Shown in pieces: positions 39,495-47,953 of a stretch of DNA of 64,000 bases. The translations under genes were made by a program, and so were the position numbers. The stretch lies in NCBI RefSeq assembly GCF_006569185.2, contig NZ_VIGC02000027.1, positions 21,229 through 85,228 on the forward strand, given 5' to 3'. The notes under the pieces were generated by a model. It saw only the letters and a list, made by a program, of their open reading frames with translations, made no database searches and was not told where the DNA came from. Each line of letters starts with the position of its first letter. The first letter of the stretch is position 1. The DNA comes from Litorilinea aerophila (lineage in GTDB: Bacteria; Chloroflexota; Anaerolineae; Caldilineales; Caldilineaceae).

Positions 39495-40350
39495 GACAAA
39501 GCGTCGCCTCAATCGGGTGCTGTTGTGGGTCGTGATCACTGTGATGGGGATCTGGATGCTCTTCCCCTTCTATTGGGCAGCGATTTCTTCCCTGAAGTCG
39601 GAAGCGATGCTGGCCATGACGCCGACCACCTTCCTGCCGCGGGATCCTGCCACTCAGCAATTCACCATTTACACGCGCAACTATCAGGCCGTTTTCACCA
39701 ACCAGGCCTTTTTGCGGGCCATCGTGAACAGCGCCATCGTGGCCATTTCGGTGACGTTGCTGTCCCTCGCCATCGGCTCCTTCGCCGGGTTTGCACTGGG
39801 GAAGTTACGCTATCGGGGAAAGACGGGAACCCTCTACGTGATTCTGGCCATGACCATGTTCCCGGCCATTGCCGTTTTGACCGGGCTTTACGCCATGATT
39901 ACGAATCTGGGCATTCCGCCCATCCCCAGTATGATCATCACCTACATGCTCTTTACGCTGCCCTTCACGGCCTGGGTGCTCACCTCGTTCTTCCGAGAGC
40001 TGCCAACGGAGATATTTCAGTCGGCCCAGGTGGATGGCGCATCGCCCTTCCAGACCTTCTACATGATCATGTTGCCCCTCACGGCGCCAGCCATGGTGAC
40101 CACGGGGCTCCTGGCCTTTATCGGCGCCTGGAATGAATATCTCTTTGCCTTGACCTTTACATCGGTGGCTCCCAATGCCCGCACACTGCCGGTCATCATC
40201 GCCAATTTCCCGTCCCAGTTTTCCATGCAGATTCCCTTTGGCGAGATCATGGCCGCGGGCATCGTTTCCAGCCTTCCGCTGATCGCCCTGGTCTTTATCT
40301 TCCAGCGCCGCATTGTGGCCGGCCTGACCGCAGGCGCCGTCAAGGGGTGA
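39484..40350 (+). CDS. Sugar ABC transporter permease (MalG-type)
   Basis: 288 residues with six TM helices: VLLWVVITVMGIWMLFPFYW first, then the EAA loop SAQVDGASPFQTFYMIMLPLTAPAM. The start ATG 39484 lies within the end of the preceding permease gene (ATGAGCGTTAA). Completes the importer half-pair; the C-terminus ends RRIVAGLTAGAVKG, typical of MalG. Confidence 0.93.
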   Translation: MSVKTKRRLNRVLLWVVITVMGIWMLFPFYWAAISSLKSEAMLAMTPTTFLPRDPATQQFTIYTRNYQAVFTNQAFLRAIVNSAIVAISVTLLSLAIGSFAGFALGKLRYRGKTGTLYVILAMTMFPAIAVLTGLYAMITNLGIPPIPSMIITYMLFTLPFTAWVLTSFFRELPTEIFQSAQVDGASPFQTFYMIMLPLTAPAMVTTGLLAFIGAWNEYLFALTFTSVAPNARTLPVIIANFPSQFSMQIPFGEIMAAGIVSSLPLIALVFIFQRRIVAGLTAGAVKG

Positions 40351-40384
40351 GAGTCGGTCGGTCGAGCTTCACGGGGCCACTGGA

Positions 40385-41173
40385 CTAGCGGCCTGGTTCG
40401 CCACCAGCCAGCCTTTGCCTCAGGCTCTGCCCCAGGACGAGCAGGGCAAATTGGGGCAGGGCCAGCATCCGGCGCCAGCGCCAGGGCTCCCGGAGGAGAC
40501 GATAGAGCCACTCCAGCCCCAACTGCTGTAGTCGCCGGGGCGCGCGCGGGCGAACCCCGGCGGCAAAGTCCAGCGCACCGCCCACCCCCATGGCCACTTT
40601 CACCGGCAATTCCCCCCGGTGGCTGTCAATCCATAGGTCCTGGCGGGGATGGCCAAAGGCCACAAAGAGAATGTCCGGCCGGGCCGCTTCCAGCCGCTGC
40701 CGGATAGCAGGCCACTCTGCCGGGGCCGGGCTGCCGCTGTAGGTACCCACCACCGCCAGCGCCGGGTAACAGGCCTGAAGGCGACTCGCCGCCCGTTCCG
40801 CAACGCCAGGCCCGGCGCCCAGCAGGAATACCCGCCAGCCTCTCCGGGCTGCCTGCTCACAGATCCGATAGAGCCCATCGGAGCCGGTCACCCGCTCCTT
40901 CATGGGCGCGCCCAAAAGTCGGGCCGCCCACAGGATACCCACGCCATCGGGGACCCGCAGGTCGGCCCGCTGTAGCGCCGCGGCAAAAGCCCCATGGCGT
41001 CGGGCCGCCATCACATACTCCGGGTTGACCGTGCAGATCTGGCGGACGTGGGCATCCGGCCCGGGGGCTTCCACCCAGCGGGCGATCTGAGCCAGGGTCT
41101 GGGGGAAGTCCACCCGGTGGACTTCCACATCCAGGATGCGGACGCTGGGCCAGGCAACGGTGTCTGGGGTCAT
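40385..41173 (-). CDS. WecG/TagA/CpsF-family glycosyltransferase
   Basis: 262 residues. Family motifs: ICTVNPEYVMAARRHGAFAAALQRADLRVPDGVGILWAAR, GSDGLYRICEQAARRGWRVFLLGAGPGVAERAA, and ILFVAFGHPRQDLWID. These enzymes transfer N-acetylmannosamine-type sugars onto lipid-linked intermediates for teichoic-acid-like or exopolysaccharide chains. It ends with an amphipathic Arg/Trp-rich tail (LLREPWRWRRMLALP), probably for membrane contact. Lies 36 bases downstream of a GT4 glycosyltransferase on the same strand, which supports a polysaccharide role. Confidence 0.9.
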   Translation of the reverse strand: MTPDTVAWPSVRILDVEVHRVDFPQTLAQIARWVEAPGPDAHVRQICTVNPEYVMAARRHGAFAAALQRADLRVPDGVGILWAARLLGAPMKERVTGSDGLYRICEQAARRGWRVFLLGAGPGVAERAASRLQACYPALAVVGTYSGSPAPAEWPAIRQRLEAARPDILFVAFGHPRQDLWIDSHRGELPVKVAMGVGGALDFAAGVRPRAPRRLQQLGLEWLYRLLREPWRWRRMLALPQFALLVLGQSLRQRLAGGEPGR

Positions 41174-41209
41174 GGGTGAGTGAGTCGAGTGTTCCTCGCG
41201 GTCAGCAGT

Positions 41210-42346
41210 TTAACCACGGCTGGCCGCCTCTTCCAGCACGGCCAGCGTCTCCCGGGCGGCCTTCTCCCACGAAAATCGTCGGACGTTGGCATACCCCGCC
41301 TGGATTAGGCGTTGCCGCAGGGCCTCGTCCTGGCTCAACTGGAGCATGGCCTCGGCCATGGCATCCACGTCCATGGGATCCACGTACAGGGCGGCGTCGC
41401 CCGCAATCTCCGGCAGGGCAGAACGATTGGCGCTCATCACAGGCACTCCACAGCTTTGTGCTTCCAGCACAGGCAACCCAAAACCTTCAAACAGCGACGG
41501 AAAACAGAAGAAGTAGGCTCCTTGCAACAGGGCAGGCAGCTCCGCCTGGGGCACGTAGCCGGTCAGATGGATGTGTCCAGCCAGGCCCGCCCTCTCTACC
41601 AGGCGCTGCAGCTCCCGGTGAAGCCAGCCTTCTCCGCCGGCCAATACCAGGTCCCAGGGGACGGGCTGTTGTTGCCACAGGCGGGCGTAGGCCTCCACCA
41701 GCCGGGCCAGGTTCTTGCGAGGCTGGAGGGTCCCCACGTACAGGGCGTAGGGCCGGACCAGGCCGTACCGCCGGCGGACCGCTTCCTGTTGGGCCGGTGA
41801 GGCCGGGGGCAGGGGCATGGGCGCTTCGTGGATGACCCGAATCCGTCCCGGCTCCACGCCATACAGGCGGACGAGATCCTGGGCTGTGGCCTGGCTCACC
41901 GCGATGACCCGGCTGGCCACCCGCACGTTCCAGCGGGTGCTGACCTGCAGGTAGAGGCGCTGGAACAGGGGATGCGCCTGGGGAAAATAGTGGTAGCCCA
42001 GGTCATGGACCGTCACCACCGCGGCCGGCAGAAGGCGGGATGGCCAGAGCCACGGGATCACGTGGCTGGGCACGAAGAGGACATCCGGACGCCGTTGGCG
42101 GATCTCCCGGGCCAGGGAGCGATGGGTCCAGAGTCGTCGGCCCGGCAGTACCCGCTGTTCGGCGGCAGCCCAACGGGCCGGGGGCGGCGCGGTGAAACCG
42201 TCCTGGGGGGGCGGGAGGTAGAGGCGCCAGGTGTGGTGGGCGGCCTGGGGAAGGGCCAGCAGATGATCGATGACCGAGCGGGCGTACTGTTCCGTGCCCG
42301 TCCGCCGGCAGCGCACTGCCCGGGAGGCGTCAATCCCGATCTGCAT
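41210..42346 (-). CDS. GT4-family glycosyltransferase
   Basis: 378 residues. N-terminal MQIGIDASRAVRCRRTGTEQYARSVI matches mannosyltransferase-type GT4 proteins. The C-terminal Rossmann domain has ALYVGTLQPRKNLARLVEAYARL and the EX7E-like nucleotide-sugar site in FPSLFEGFGLPVLEAQSCGVPVMSANRSALPEIAGDAALYVDP. The start at 42346 overlaps the 3' end of the YrdC gene by 17 bases. Sugar donor and acceptor are not predictable from sequence alone. Confidence 0.92.
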   Translation of the reverse strand: MQIGIDASRAVRCRRTGTEQYARSVIDHLLALPQAAHHTWRLYLPPPQDGFTAPPPARWAAAEQRVLPGRRLWTHRSLAREIRQRRPDVLFVPSHVIPWLWPSRLLPAAVVTVHDLGYHYFPQAHPLFQRLYLQVSTRWNVRVASRVIAVSQATAQDLVRLYGVEPGRIRVIHEAPMPLPPASPAQQEAVRRRYGLVRPYALYVGTLQPRKNLARLVEAYARLWQQQPVPWDLVLAGGEGWLHRELQRLVERAGLAGHIHLTGYVPQAELPALLQGAYFFCFPSLFEGFGLPVLEAQSCGVPVMSANRSALPEIAGDAALYVDPMDVDAMAEAMLQLSQDEALRQRLIQAGYANVRRFSWEKAARETLAVLEEAASRG

Positions 42347-43007
42347 GGGCCAGGGGCGGGTAGCCGAACTCATCCAGGGCCCGGTTGATGGCGTCGGCAA
42401 TGGGGCCCACCCGCAGGATGGCTGGCCGCGCCGTGGCCGGCCCGCTCACATCCACGATGGTGCTGGGCGGCCCTTCCTCCCGCCCGGATTCCGGCGTATC
42501 GGCCAGGATCAGGGGGATGCCGTGGGGCAACAGGGCCAGCACCTCCTCCGCGCTGTGGGCTTCCGGCTGGCCGCTGAGGTTGGCGCTGGTGGCTGCCAGG
42601 GGGCCGGTCTGGCGCATGAGTTCACGCAGCAAGTCGTGGTCGGGCATGCGCACTGCCACGGTGGGCTGGCCGGCGGTCAAGATGGCCGGCAGGTGGGGAC
42701 GGGCAGCCAGGATGAGGGTCAGCGCGCCCGGCCAGAAGCGGGCCATCAAAAAGCGGGCCACAGGCGGCAGTGGCGGGGCCACCAGCAGATCCAGCTGCTC
42801 CTCATCCGCAATCAGCACCGGGATGGCCTTCTGGGGCGGTCGATTCTTGACCACGTAGAGCTGTTCGATGGCCGCCGCGCTGTCATAGCGGCACATGAGC
42901 CCGTAGACCGTGTCCGTGGGCGCGGCAATGACCTGATGGTCCTGGATCAGGGCATGGGCCCGGGAACGGGCCGCCGGATCAGAGATGGGTAAGATTTGGG
43001 TCGTCAT
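42330..43007 (-). CDS. L-threonylcarbamoyladenylate synthase (Sua5/YrdC)
   Basis: 225 residues of the YrdC fold, which makes threonylcarbamoyl-AMP for t6A modification of ANN-decoding tRNAs. Motifs include VIAAPTDTVYGLMCRYDSAAAIEQLYVVKNRPPQKAIPVLI, ARFWPGALTLIL and the substrate loop GPLAATSANLSGQPEA. The C-terminus ends after the PSTIVDVSG region with a short extension, so it lacks the separate Sua5 domain. Start ATG 43007 is preferred over 43046. Confidence 0.92.
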   Translation of the reverse strand: MTTQILPISDPAARSRAHALIQDHQVIAAPTDTVYGLMCRYDSAAAIEQLYVVKNRPPQKAIPVLIADEEQLDLLVAPPLPPVARFLMARFWPGALTLILAARPHLPAILTAGQPTVAVRMPDHDLLRELMRQTGPLAATSANLSGQPEAHSAEEVLALLPHGIPLILADTPESGREEGPPSTIVDVSGPATARPAILRVGPIADAINRALDEFGYPPLAHADRD

Positions 43008-43074
43008 GGTTCGATCCTGCTGGTTCGGTGACTGGCTGGACGGCATCCTCTCGTCTCCTGGTACAGGTTGACGT

Positions 43075-43147
43075 AGATACCACGGCAGAAATTGGGCAGC
43101 ACTACCTCTGGTGGAAACTAGCGACGAATTTCTGCCGGGATTTACTA
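43075..43147 (-). mobile_element. MITE-like element, copy 4 (inverted)
   Basis: Read on the minus strand it starts TAGTAAATCCCGGCAGAAATT and ends CGGCAGAAAT mirrored as GGTATCTA. The centre retains GTTTCCACCAGAGGTAGTG. Its leading TAG (43145-43147) is the stop codon of the sarcosine oxidase-like gene, exactly as copy 1 provides the stop of the prepilin peptidase gene. Confidence 0.75.
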
Positions 43148-44320
43148 AACGGCTGCCTCCTGGCTGGCCTGGAAGCGGGACAGCCGGAACTCATCCAGCC
43201 AGAAGGGACTGTCGTAGACGCCGGGAGCCGCAGCGCTGAGGTCTGCCAGGAGACGACCCACCGCGATGGCATGTTTGAAGCCCCGTCCGCTGAACCCCGC
43301 GGCGATCAGGATTTGGGGGAATGTGGGATGCCGGTCGATGATGAACGCGCGGTTGGGCGTTTCTGTGTAGCGACAGATCTCCACCAGTTCCGGTTTCGCA
43401 TTCAGGCCCGGTAAATGGCGGGCGATCAGGCCGCTGAGTTCGGCTGTCATGGCCGGGTCCTCCGTCCCCTCCTGGTCGGGGTCCACCGTGCGGACATCCT
43501 GCTCCAGGGCGACCTTGACCGTGCCCGGTCGCTCGAAGATGGGGAAGCCGTAGAAATGGGGATCCTCGCCGACGATGAAGACGGGGAACTGTCCCACAGC
43601 AAAGTCTTCCGGCCGTCCGGCCCGGAAGTAAGCCACCTGTTGGTGGGTCACCCGCAGGGGGATCGGGAAGTCGAGCAAGGTTCGCAAGAAGGTACTGGCC
43701 CAGGGGCCGGCGGCCAGGATGGCCTGCTCGGCCTGTACCACCTCGTCTCCCTGGGGACCGGCCAGGTGGACTGTCACGCCTGTGCCGGCCGGGGTGACAG
43801 ACTGGACCCGGGTTTTTTCCCGCAGTTCGGCGCCATGGCGCACCGCTTCCCGGACCATGACCTGGACGGCCCGGCTGGCGGCCAGGATGCCCGTCTGTTC
43901 CTGGTAGAGGCCGATCCAGCCCGCTGGCAGTCGGAACTGGGGATAGGTCCGGCCCAGTTCCTGGTGATCCAGCAGCCGATAGGGGAAGTTCAGCGTCTCC
44001 AGGGCTGTCCGACAGGCGGCCACAAAGGCGTTGTCGGCAGCGCCCAGATAGAGGCCGCCGGTGAGCTGCAACAGCCGTTCGCCGCTTTCTTCCTCTAGCT
44101 GTTGCCAGAGGGCAAAGGTAGCCGGCATCAGCCGGGCATGGTCCACCTGGTCGTGGGTGTAGCGGATGATGCGGCTGCCGCCGTGGCTGCTGCCGCGGGT
44201 GTGGCCGACTTGGAATTGTTCCACCAACAGCACCCGGCGTCCATCCCGGGCCAGGTGGTAGGCGGCGGCGCTCCCCATACTGCCGGCGCCAATGACGATC
44301 ACGTCGTACCCCGGTTTCAC
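43145..44320 (-). CDS. Monomeric sarcosine oxidase / N-methyltryptophan oxidase-like flavoprotein
   Basis: 391 residues from a GTG at 44320 (VKPGYDVIVIG), preceded by AAAGGAATG. FAD-binding motif VIVIGAGSMGSAAAYHLARDG is at 6-26, followed by SSHGGSRIIRYTHDQVDHARLMP. Near residue 320 is EICRYTETPNRAFIIDRHP, matching the Cys that covalently attaches FAD in MSOX/MTOX. These enzymes oxidise secondary amino acids to release formaldehyde and hydrogen peroxide. The upstream open frame to 44431 (MKFLKTW) is probably untranslated leader. Confidence 0.87.
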   Translation of the reverse strand: MKPGYDVIVIGAGSMGSAAAYHLARDGRRVLLVEQFQVGHTRGSSHGGSRIIRYTHDQVDHARLMPATFALWQQLEEESGERLLQLTGGLYLGAADNAFVAACRTALETLNFPYRLLDHQELGRTYPQFRLPAGWIGLYQEQTGILAASRAVQVMVREAVRHGAELREKTRVQSVTPAGTGVTVHLAGPQGDEVVQAEQAILAAGPWASTFLRTLLDFPIPLRVTHQQVAYFRAGRPEDFAVGQFPVFIVGEDPHFYGFPIFERPGTVKVALEQDVRTVDPDQEGTEDPAMTAELSGLIARHLPGLNAKPELVEICRYTETPNRAFIIDRHPTFPQILIAAGFSGRGFKHAIAVGRLLADLSAAAPGVYDSPFWLDEFRLSRFQASQEAAV

Positions 44321-44838
44321 GTCACCATTCCTTTTCGTTGGGCCCTTGATTTTGGGGCCATTGGCGGGCTGGACCCCGTCAGCCATCTGGAATGCACGCC
44401 TCCTGGCTGACCAGGTTTTCAGGAACTTCATATACGTGTATACTATCTGTGTATAGTATCAAGGAGATTACCCAATCGTCAATTGTGGGCGCCAAGGGGG
44501 GATAGTTCAAGATCGTCGATGCAGGATGTAGGGACAGGGCAAGCCCTGTCCGTGACGGGCGCAGCTTGCTGCGCCTTTACAATGGCGCCTAATGGGTCGA
44601 TTCCGACAATTGTGAACTATGCCCCGGTCAAGGGGGCCGGGGCCCCGTAGGCGTAGCCCCTGGCCGTACGATGTCGTCAGATACGATGTCGTCAGATGTG
44701 AGAGAAGGGACGCCGTCGGCCCCGTTCGGCGGGCTTCCAGCCCGCCCTGTGTACGGTTTCGCCAGACCCGGGGTGACGGGATATCGCCGAAGCGCAGCTA
44801 CGAGCTGCGCCTACGAAGGAACGGTGAAAGCGAGCCGG
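44321..44838. other. Divergent intergenic region with operator-like and modular palindromes
   Basis: About 518 bases. It holds an operator-like inverted repeat at 44440-44459, two palindromes with two-base loops at 44532-44551 and 44558-44575, a perfect 15-bp tandem duplication at 44668-44697, and a palindrome GCGCAGCT/AGCTGCGC at 44792-44810. The palindromes recur at 53.8, 59.8 and 63.2 kb with other cores. No gene is recognised, though reading frames run through the repeats. Confidence 0.6.
44440..44459. promoter_or_regulatory. Operator-like inverted repeat upstream of the sarcosine oxidase-like gene
   Basis: ATACTAT and ATAGTAT flank a six-base CTGTGT centre, and just left of it is another TATAC/GTATA-type half set at 44431-44442. 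AT-rich inverted repeats of this size suit a GntR- or TetR-type repressor, but no such regulator is encoded nearby. Confidence 0.4.
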
Positions 44839-45180
44839 ATGTACACGTTGCAGGATGTCCTGATTGATACGCTCTGGATCATGGGGCTGGCAGGGCTGCT
44901 GGCCACCTTGAGCTACAGTAGCTGGTATCGCCGGGAGCGGGGATGGCGCTGGGGGCACGTCTTGAACCTGCCGCGCACCCTGGTCTCCCTTTGTTTGAGT
45001 CTGGCGGCTTTCTGCCTGGGACTGGCTCTGAATGGGGTGACTGGCTATGCGCCGGCACCCTGGTGGGAAACTGCCACCTGGAGCCTCCTGGCGTTACTTT
45101 TCGTTATTCAAACAGGGCTTTATGGATTGGCCGGGATCAGACGAGGCTGGGACACACCCATGGAGGAGAAAAAACGATGA
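44839..45180 (+). CDS. Small membrane protein, unknown function
   Basis: 113 residues with three hydrophobic helices: TLWIMGLAGLLATLSY, LVSLCLSLAAFCLGLALNGV and ATWSLLALLFVIQTGLYGLAGI, plus a basic loop YRRERGWRW and C-terminus PMEEKKR. No family is recognised. The upstream part of the open frame (from 44671) reads through repeats and is unlikely to be coding; GTG 44824, close to AAGGA, is an alternative start. Its TGA overlaps the ATG of the SH3-repeat gene (ATGA), so the two are translationally coupled. Confidence 0.6.
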   Translation: MYTLQDVLIDTLWIMGLAGLLATLSYSSWYRRERGWRWGHVLNLPRTLVSLCLSLAAFCLGLALNGVTGYAPAPWWETATWSLLALLFVIQTGLYGLAGIRRGWDTPMEEKKR

Positions 45181-46874
45181 CCAAAGAACCCTCATCCGAA
45201 AACTGGCAACTCCAGGAAAGCGACGACGCCGACGACCGTTGGAAGTTGCAGGAATCGGAGCAAAAAGCCCTGGGCCAGTGGGAACTTCAACAGCTGGAAG
45301 CTCCCTCGCGGGACTGGCAGCCTGTGGAATATGCCCGGGAGCCAGAACCGCGACGGAACTGGCTGCTGCCGGCCGTGGTGGTGGTGGCCCTGCTCGCGGT
45401 CCTGGCCTATGGCGCATTCATGTTGTGGCCCCGTCTGTTCCCGGCAACACCAGAACAGACGCCTGCCGCACTCACCCCCGCACCTGCCCAGGAGACAGCC
45501 GTCCAGGCGGAGACTACCCCAGGCGGCGTGACTCCAGAAGCGGTGCCCACCCAGGCGCCAGCCGTTACGGCCCCCACGGCGGTGCCGACGCAGCCGCCGC
45601 AACCTACCCCGCCACCGCCCACCCCGGCCACGGTCGAAGTGGAGTTCGCCACGGTGATCAGCCCGGTGGGCGTCAATGCCCGCCAGGCGCCGGATACCAA
45701 CGCCGAGGTGTTGCGCATTCTGTTGGAAGGGGAGCGCTACCTGGTTCTGGGCACGGCCGGTGCGGATAACAGCTGGCTGGAGCTCTTCCTGAACGAGACG
45801 CCCCTGGCCGAAGGACAGACCATCTCTGGCACGGTGGCTTACGCAGCGGCCGATTTCCTGGCCCGAGAGCCCGATGCCCTGCCCGCGCCCGTCTACGACG
45901 CGGTGTTGGCCTACCTGGGGCGGACACCCACGGCTGAGGTTCCGGCCGAAATCGCTGCCCCCGAGGCTACCCCAGAGACTCCGCTCGCTGAAACGGGGGC
46001 CGAACCGGTGGGGCTGACCGTCACCGTCAGTGTCACCGCCGGGCTCAACGCCCGCTCCGCCCCCAGCACAGAGAGCGAGATCATCCAGCTGTTGGAGAAC
46101 GGCACCACCCTGACACCGGTGGCCCGTTCGGCCGATGGCCAATGGGTCCAGGTGGTGTTGGACGGCGGGCGCGAGGCGTGGCTCTTCCGGGAGTTCCTGA
46201 CCACGAACGGCGACCTGGATGCCCTGCCCATCGCCGGGGCCGGGGCAGAAGTGGCGCCGACGCCGGCCCTGACCACTACTGCACCGGTGGCGTCGTCACA
46301 GGTGATCACCACCGGGTTTGTGCCGCCGGCGCCCTTCACCAACACCTATTCGGTGGATGCACCTGTGGTGGCGGTGACCAGCGCCGGTGGGGTCAACGCC
46401 CGGGCCACACCCAGCACAGAGGCTTCCGTCATCACCCAGATCCCCCAGGGCGCGGCCCTGACCGCCGTGGGGCGCTCGGCGGATGATGCCTGGATTCAGA
46501 TTCAGCTGCCAGGCGGCGCTACCGCCTGGGTCGCCAGGGCTGTGGTGCTGTCTACGCCGGCCGTCAACGGGCTGCCGGTGGTGGAGCCAAGCGCAGCGGC
46601 ACCCGCCGTGCCCGCGCCCACGCCCACACCCGCCCCGTCCGCCGGAACGCCCACCGCAACCGTGCGCCTGGGCCTGCTGGCCATCTACGACTCACCGGGC
46701 GTGGGACAGCAGGTGGTGGAGTACGTCAGCATCGGCGCCGTGCTGTCGGCCTTGGGGCGGAACGAGGCCGGCGACTGGATCCAGGTCCAGTCCAGCGAGG
46801 GGACGCCGGGCTGGGTACCGGCCAACGCGGTGGAGTTGAGCGTTCCTGTGGAAACCCTCCCGGTGGTGCAGTAG
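45177..46874 (+). CDS. Membrane-anchored multi-SH3-domain protein
   Basis: 565 residues. Residues 1-60 are cytoplasmic and contain a repeated WxLQ motif (NWQLQES, RWKLQES, QWELQQL). A TM helix spans 61-84. Outside, a Pro/Thr/Ala linker (90-145) leads to several bacterial SH3-like domains, each starting near VNARQAPDTNAEVL, LNARSAPSTESEI, VNARATPSTEASV or IYDSPGVGQQV, and ending with WVQV or WIQV. Such domains bind cell-wall peptides. The N-terminal repeats look like a docking site. It is co-translated with the small membrane protein upstream. Confidence 0.8.
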   Translation: MTKEPSSENWQLQESDDADDRWKLQESEQKALGQWELQQLEAPSRDWQPVEYAREPEPRRNWLLPAVVVVALLAVLAYGAFMLWPRLFPATPEQTPAALTPAPAQETAVQAETTPGGVTPEAVPTQAPAVTAPTAVPTQPPQPTPPPPTPATVEVEFATVISPVGVNARQAPDTNAEVLRILLEGERYLVLGTAGADNSWLELFLNETPLAEGQTISGTVAYAAADFLAREPDALPAPVYDAVLAYLGRTPTAEVPAEIAAPEATPETPLAETGAEPVGLTVTVSVTAGLNARSAPSTESEIIQLLENGTTLTPVARSADGQWVQVVLDGGREAWLFREFLTTNGDLDALPIAGAGAEVAPTPALTTTAPVASSQVITTGFVPPAPFTNTYSVDAPVVAVTSAGGVNARATPSTEASVITQIPQGAALTAVGRSADDAWIQIQLPGGATAWVARAVVLSTPAVNGLPVVEPSAAAPAVPAPTPTPAPSAGTPTATVRLGLLAIYDSPGVGQQVVEYVSIGAVLSALGRNEAGDWIQVQSSEGTPGWVPANAVELSVPVETLPVVQ

Positions 46875-46950
46875 CTCCTTCCCGGGTGACCTTCTCCCTG
46901 CTCTGGGCCGGAGTGCTCCATGTGGGGCTTCGGCTGCTGCCATGTCCTGG

Positions 46951-47028
46951 TAAAACCTGGCAGAAATTTGGCGATGGCTTTCGTCCGAGGGCGTGCCGCC
47001 AAATTTCTGCCGGGGGATTGAGGCCAGA
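46951..47028 (+). mobile_element. MITE-like element, copy 5 (divergent)
   Basis: TAAAACCTGGCAGAAATTT at the left and AAATTTCTGCCGG at the right (47001-47013) with a centre GCGATGGCTTTCGTCCGAGGG. It is less similar than copies 1 and 3 and so probably older. It lies between the SH3 gene and the next membrane protein. Confidence 0.65.
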
Positions 47029-47076
47029 CCCGATTCGTGGATGGCACAGGGGGACTTTCCTGTCTGCGGACCTCCC

Positions 47077-47904
47077 ATGTCTGACTATCGCCTGAACGCC
47101 CTTTTCTGGTCTATCGGCCTGATCCTGGCTGGGGTGATCCTGCTGCTCTTTAACCTGCAGCTCCTGGCTGCCTATGAACCCACGGTCCAGTACGTGCTGG
47201 CCGGTGGGCTGGCGTTAGGCGGATTGGGCTTTATGGCCTCTCACCTTTCTACCCGGGAGAACTGGTGGCGGCTAATCCCCGGCTGGACCCTGTTGGCCCT
47301 GGCCCTGATGGTCTATCTCAGCACCCTGGAGGGAATCCGGCGGCCGGTGACGGCGGCCTTCCTCTTCCTGGGGCTGGCGCTGGCCTTTGGGCACATCTAC
47401 CTGCTCAACCGCCGGGAACACTGGTGGGCCATCATCCCAGGCGGCTTTATGCTGGTGGTCAGCGCCGTCATCGCCTTGAGCGCCTACGTGAGCCGGGCAG
47501 AGACCCTGGGCACGGTGCTCTTTGTGGGGATGGGCCTGGTCTTTTTTGCGCTCTACCTGCTGTCGGAGCGGACCCGGCAGTGGTGGGCTTTGATCCCCGG
47601 CAGTATCCTGGTGCTGTTCGGTTTTTTTGTCTTTACCCTGGACGGGGGCAGCGAAAATGTGGCGGCGCGCTGGTGGCCGGCACTGCTCATCATTGTGGGC
47701 GCGGGGATCGGCTGGCACACCCTGCGCCGTGGGCGAACCAGACGAGAGCGATTGACGGTGCACACCGCACCCCGATCGCCCCGCACGGGGTCGATTTCGT
47801 CGGAGCGTGGGGGGACAGGGGGCGTCCTGGGCGAGTACACCCATCCTGCGCCGGGTGCCAGCGTCGAAGTCCTGCCCGATGAAGAGACCGACAGCCGCCC
47901 GTGA
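47077..47904 (+). CDS. Multi-pass membrane protein with internal tryptophan repeats
   Basis: 275 residues with about eight TM helices. Three copies of a motif, WWRLIPG, WWAIIPG and WWALIPG, are spaced about 57 and 52 residues apart, each followed by a hydrophobic segment, and a related RWWPALLII closes the array, implying internal duplication. The C-terminal ~45 residues are charged and low-complexity. Looks like LiaI/LiaF-type or DUF5668-like envelope proteins but is not assignable. ATG 47077 is chosen; an earlier frame from 46993 would read out of the MITE. Confidence 0.65.
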   Translation: MSDYRLNALFWSIGLILAGVILLLFNLQLLAAYEPTVQYVLAGGLALGGLGFMASHLSTRENWWRLIPGWTLLALALMVYLSTLEGIRRPVTAAFLFLGLALAFGHIYLLNRREHWWAIIPGGFMLVVSAVIALSAYVSRAETLGTVLFVGMGLVFFALYLLSERTRQWWALIPGSILVLFGFFVFTLDGGSENVAARWWPALLIIVGAGIGWHTLRRGRTRRERLTVHTAPRSPRTGSISSERGGTGGVLGEYTHPAPGASVEVLPDEETDSRP

Positions 47905-47953
47905 CTTCCACGCGCCAGGCACGCATCCCACTTCATGTTCAGGAGCTGTCGCC

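Noticed and set aside
44671..44838. 56-residue N-terminal extension of the small membrane protein
   Set aside because: It is the translation of tandem and palindromic repeats and lacks a ribosome site; starts at 44824 or 44839 are better.
46993..47076. N-terminal extension of the membrane protein beginning MPPNFCRG
   Set aside because: These codons come from the MITE end; the same NFCRG/NFCRD peptide appears at other MITE copies in unrelated contexts.
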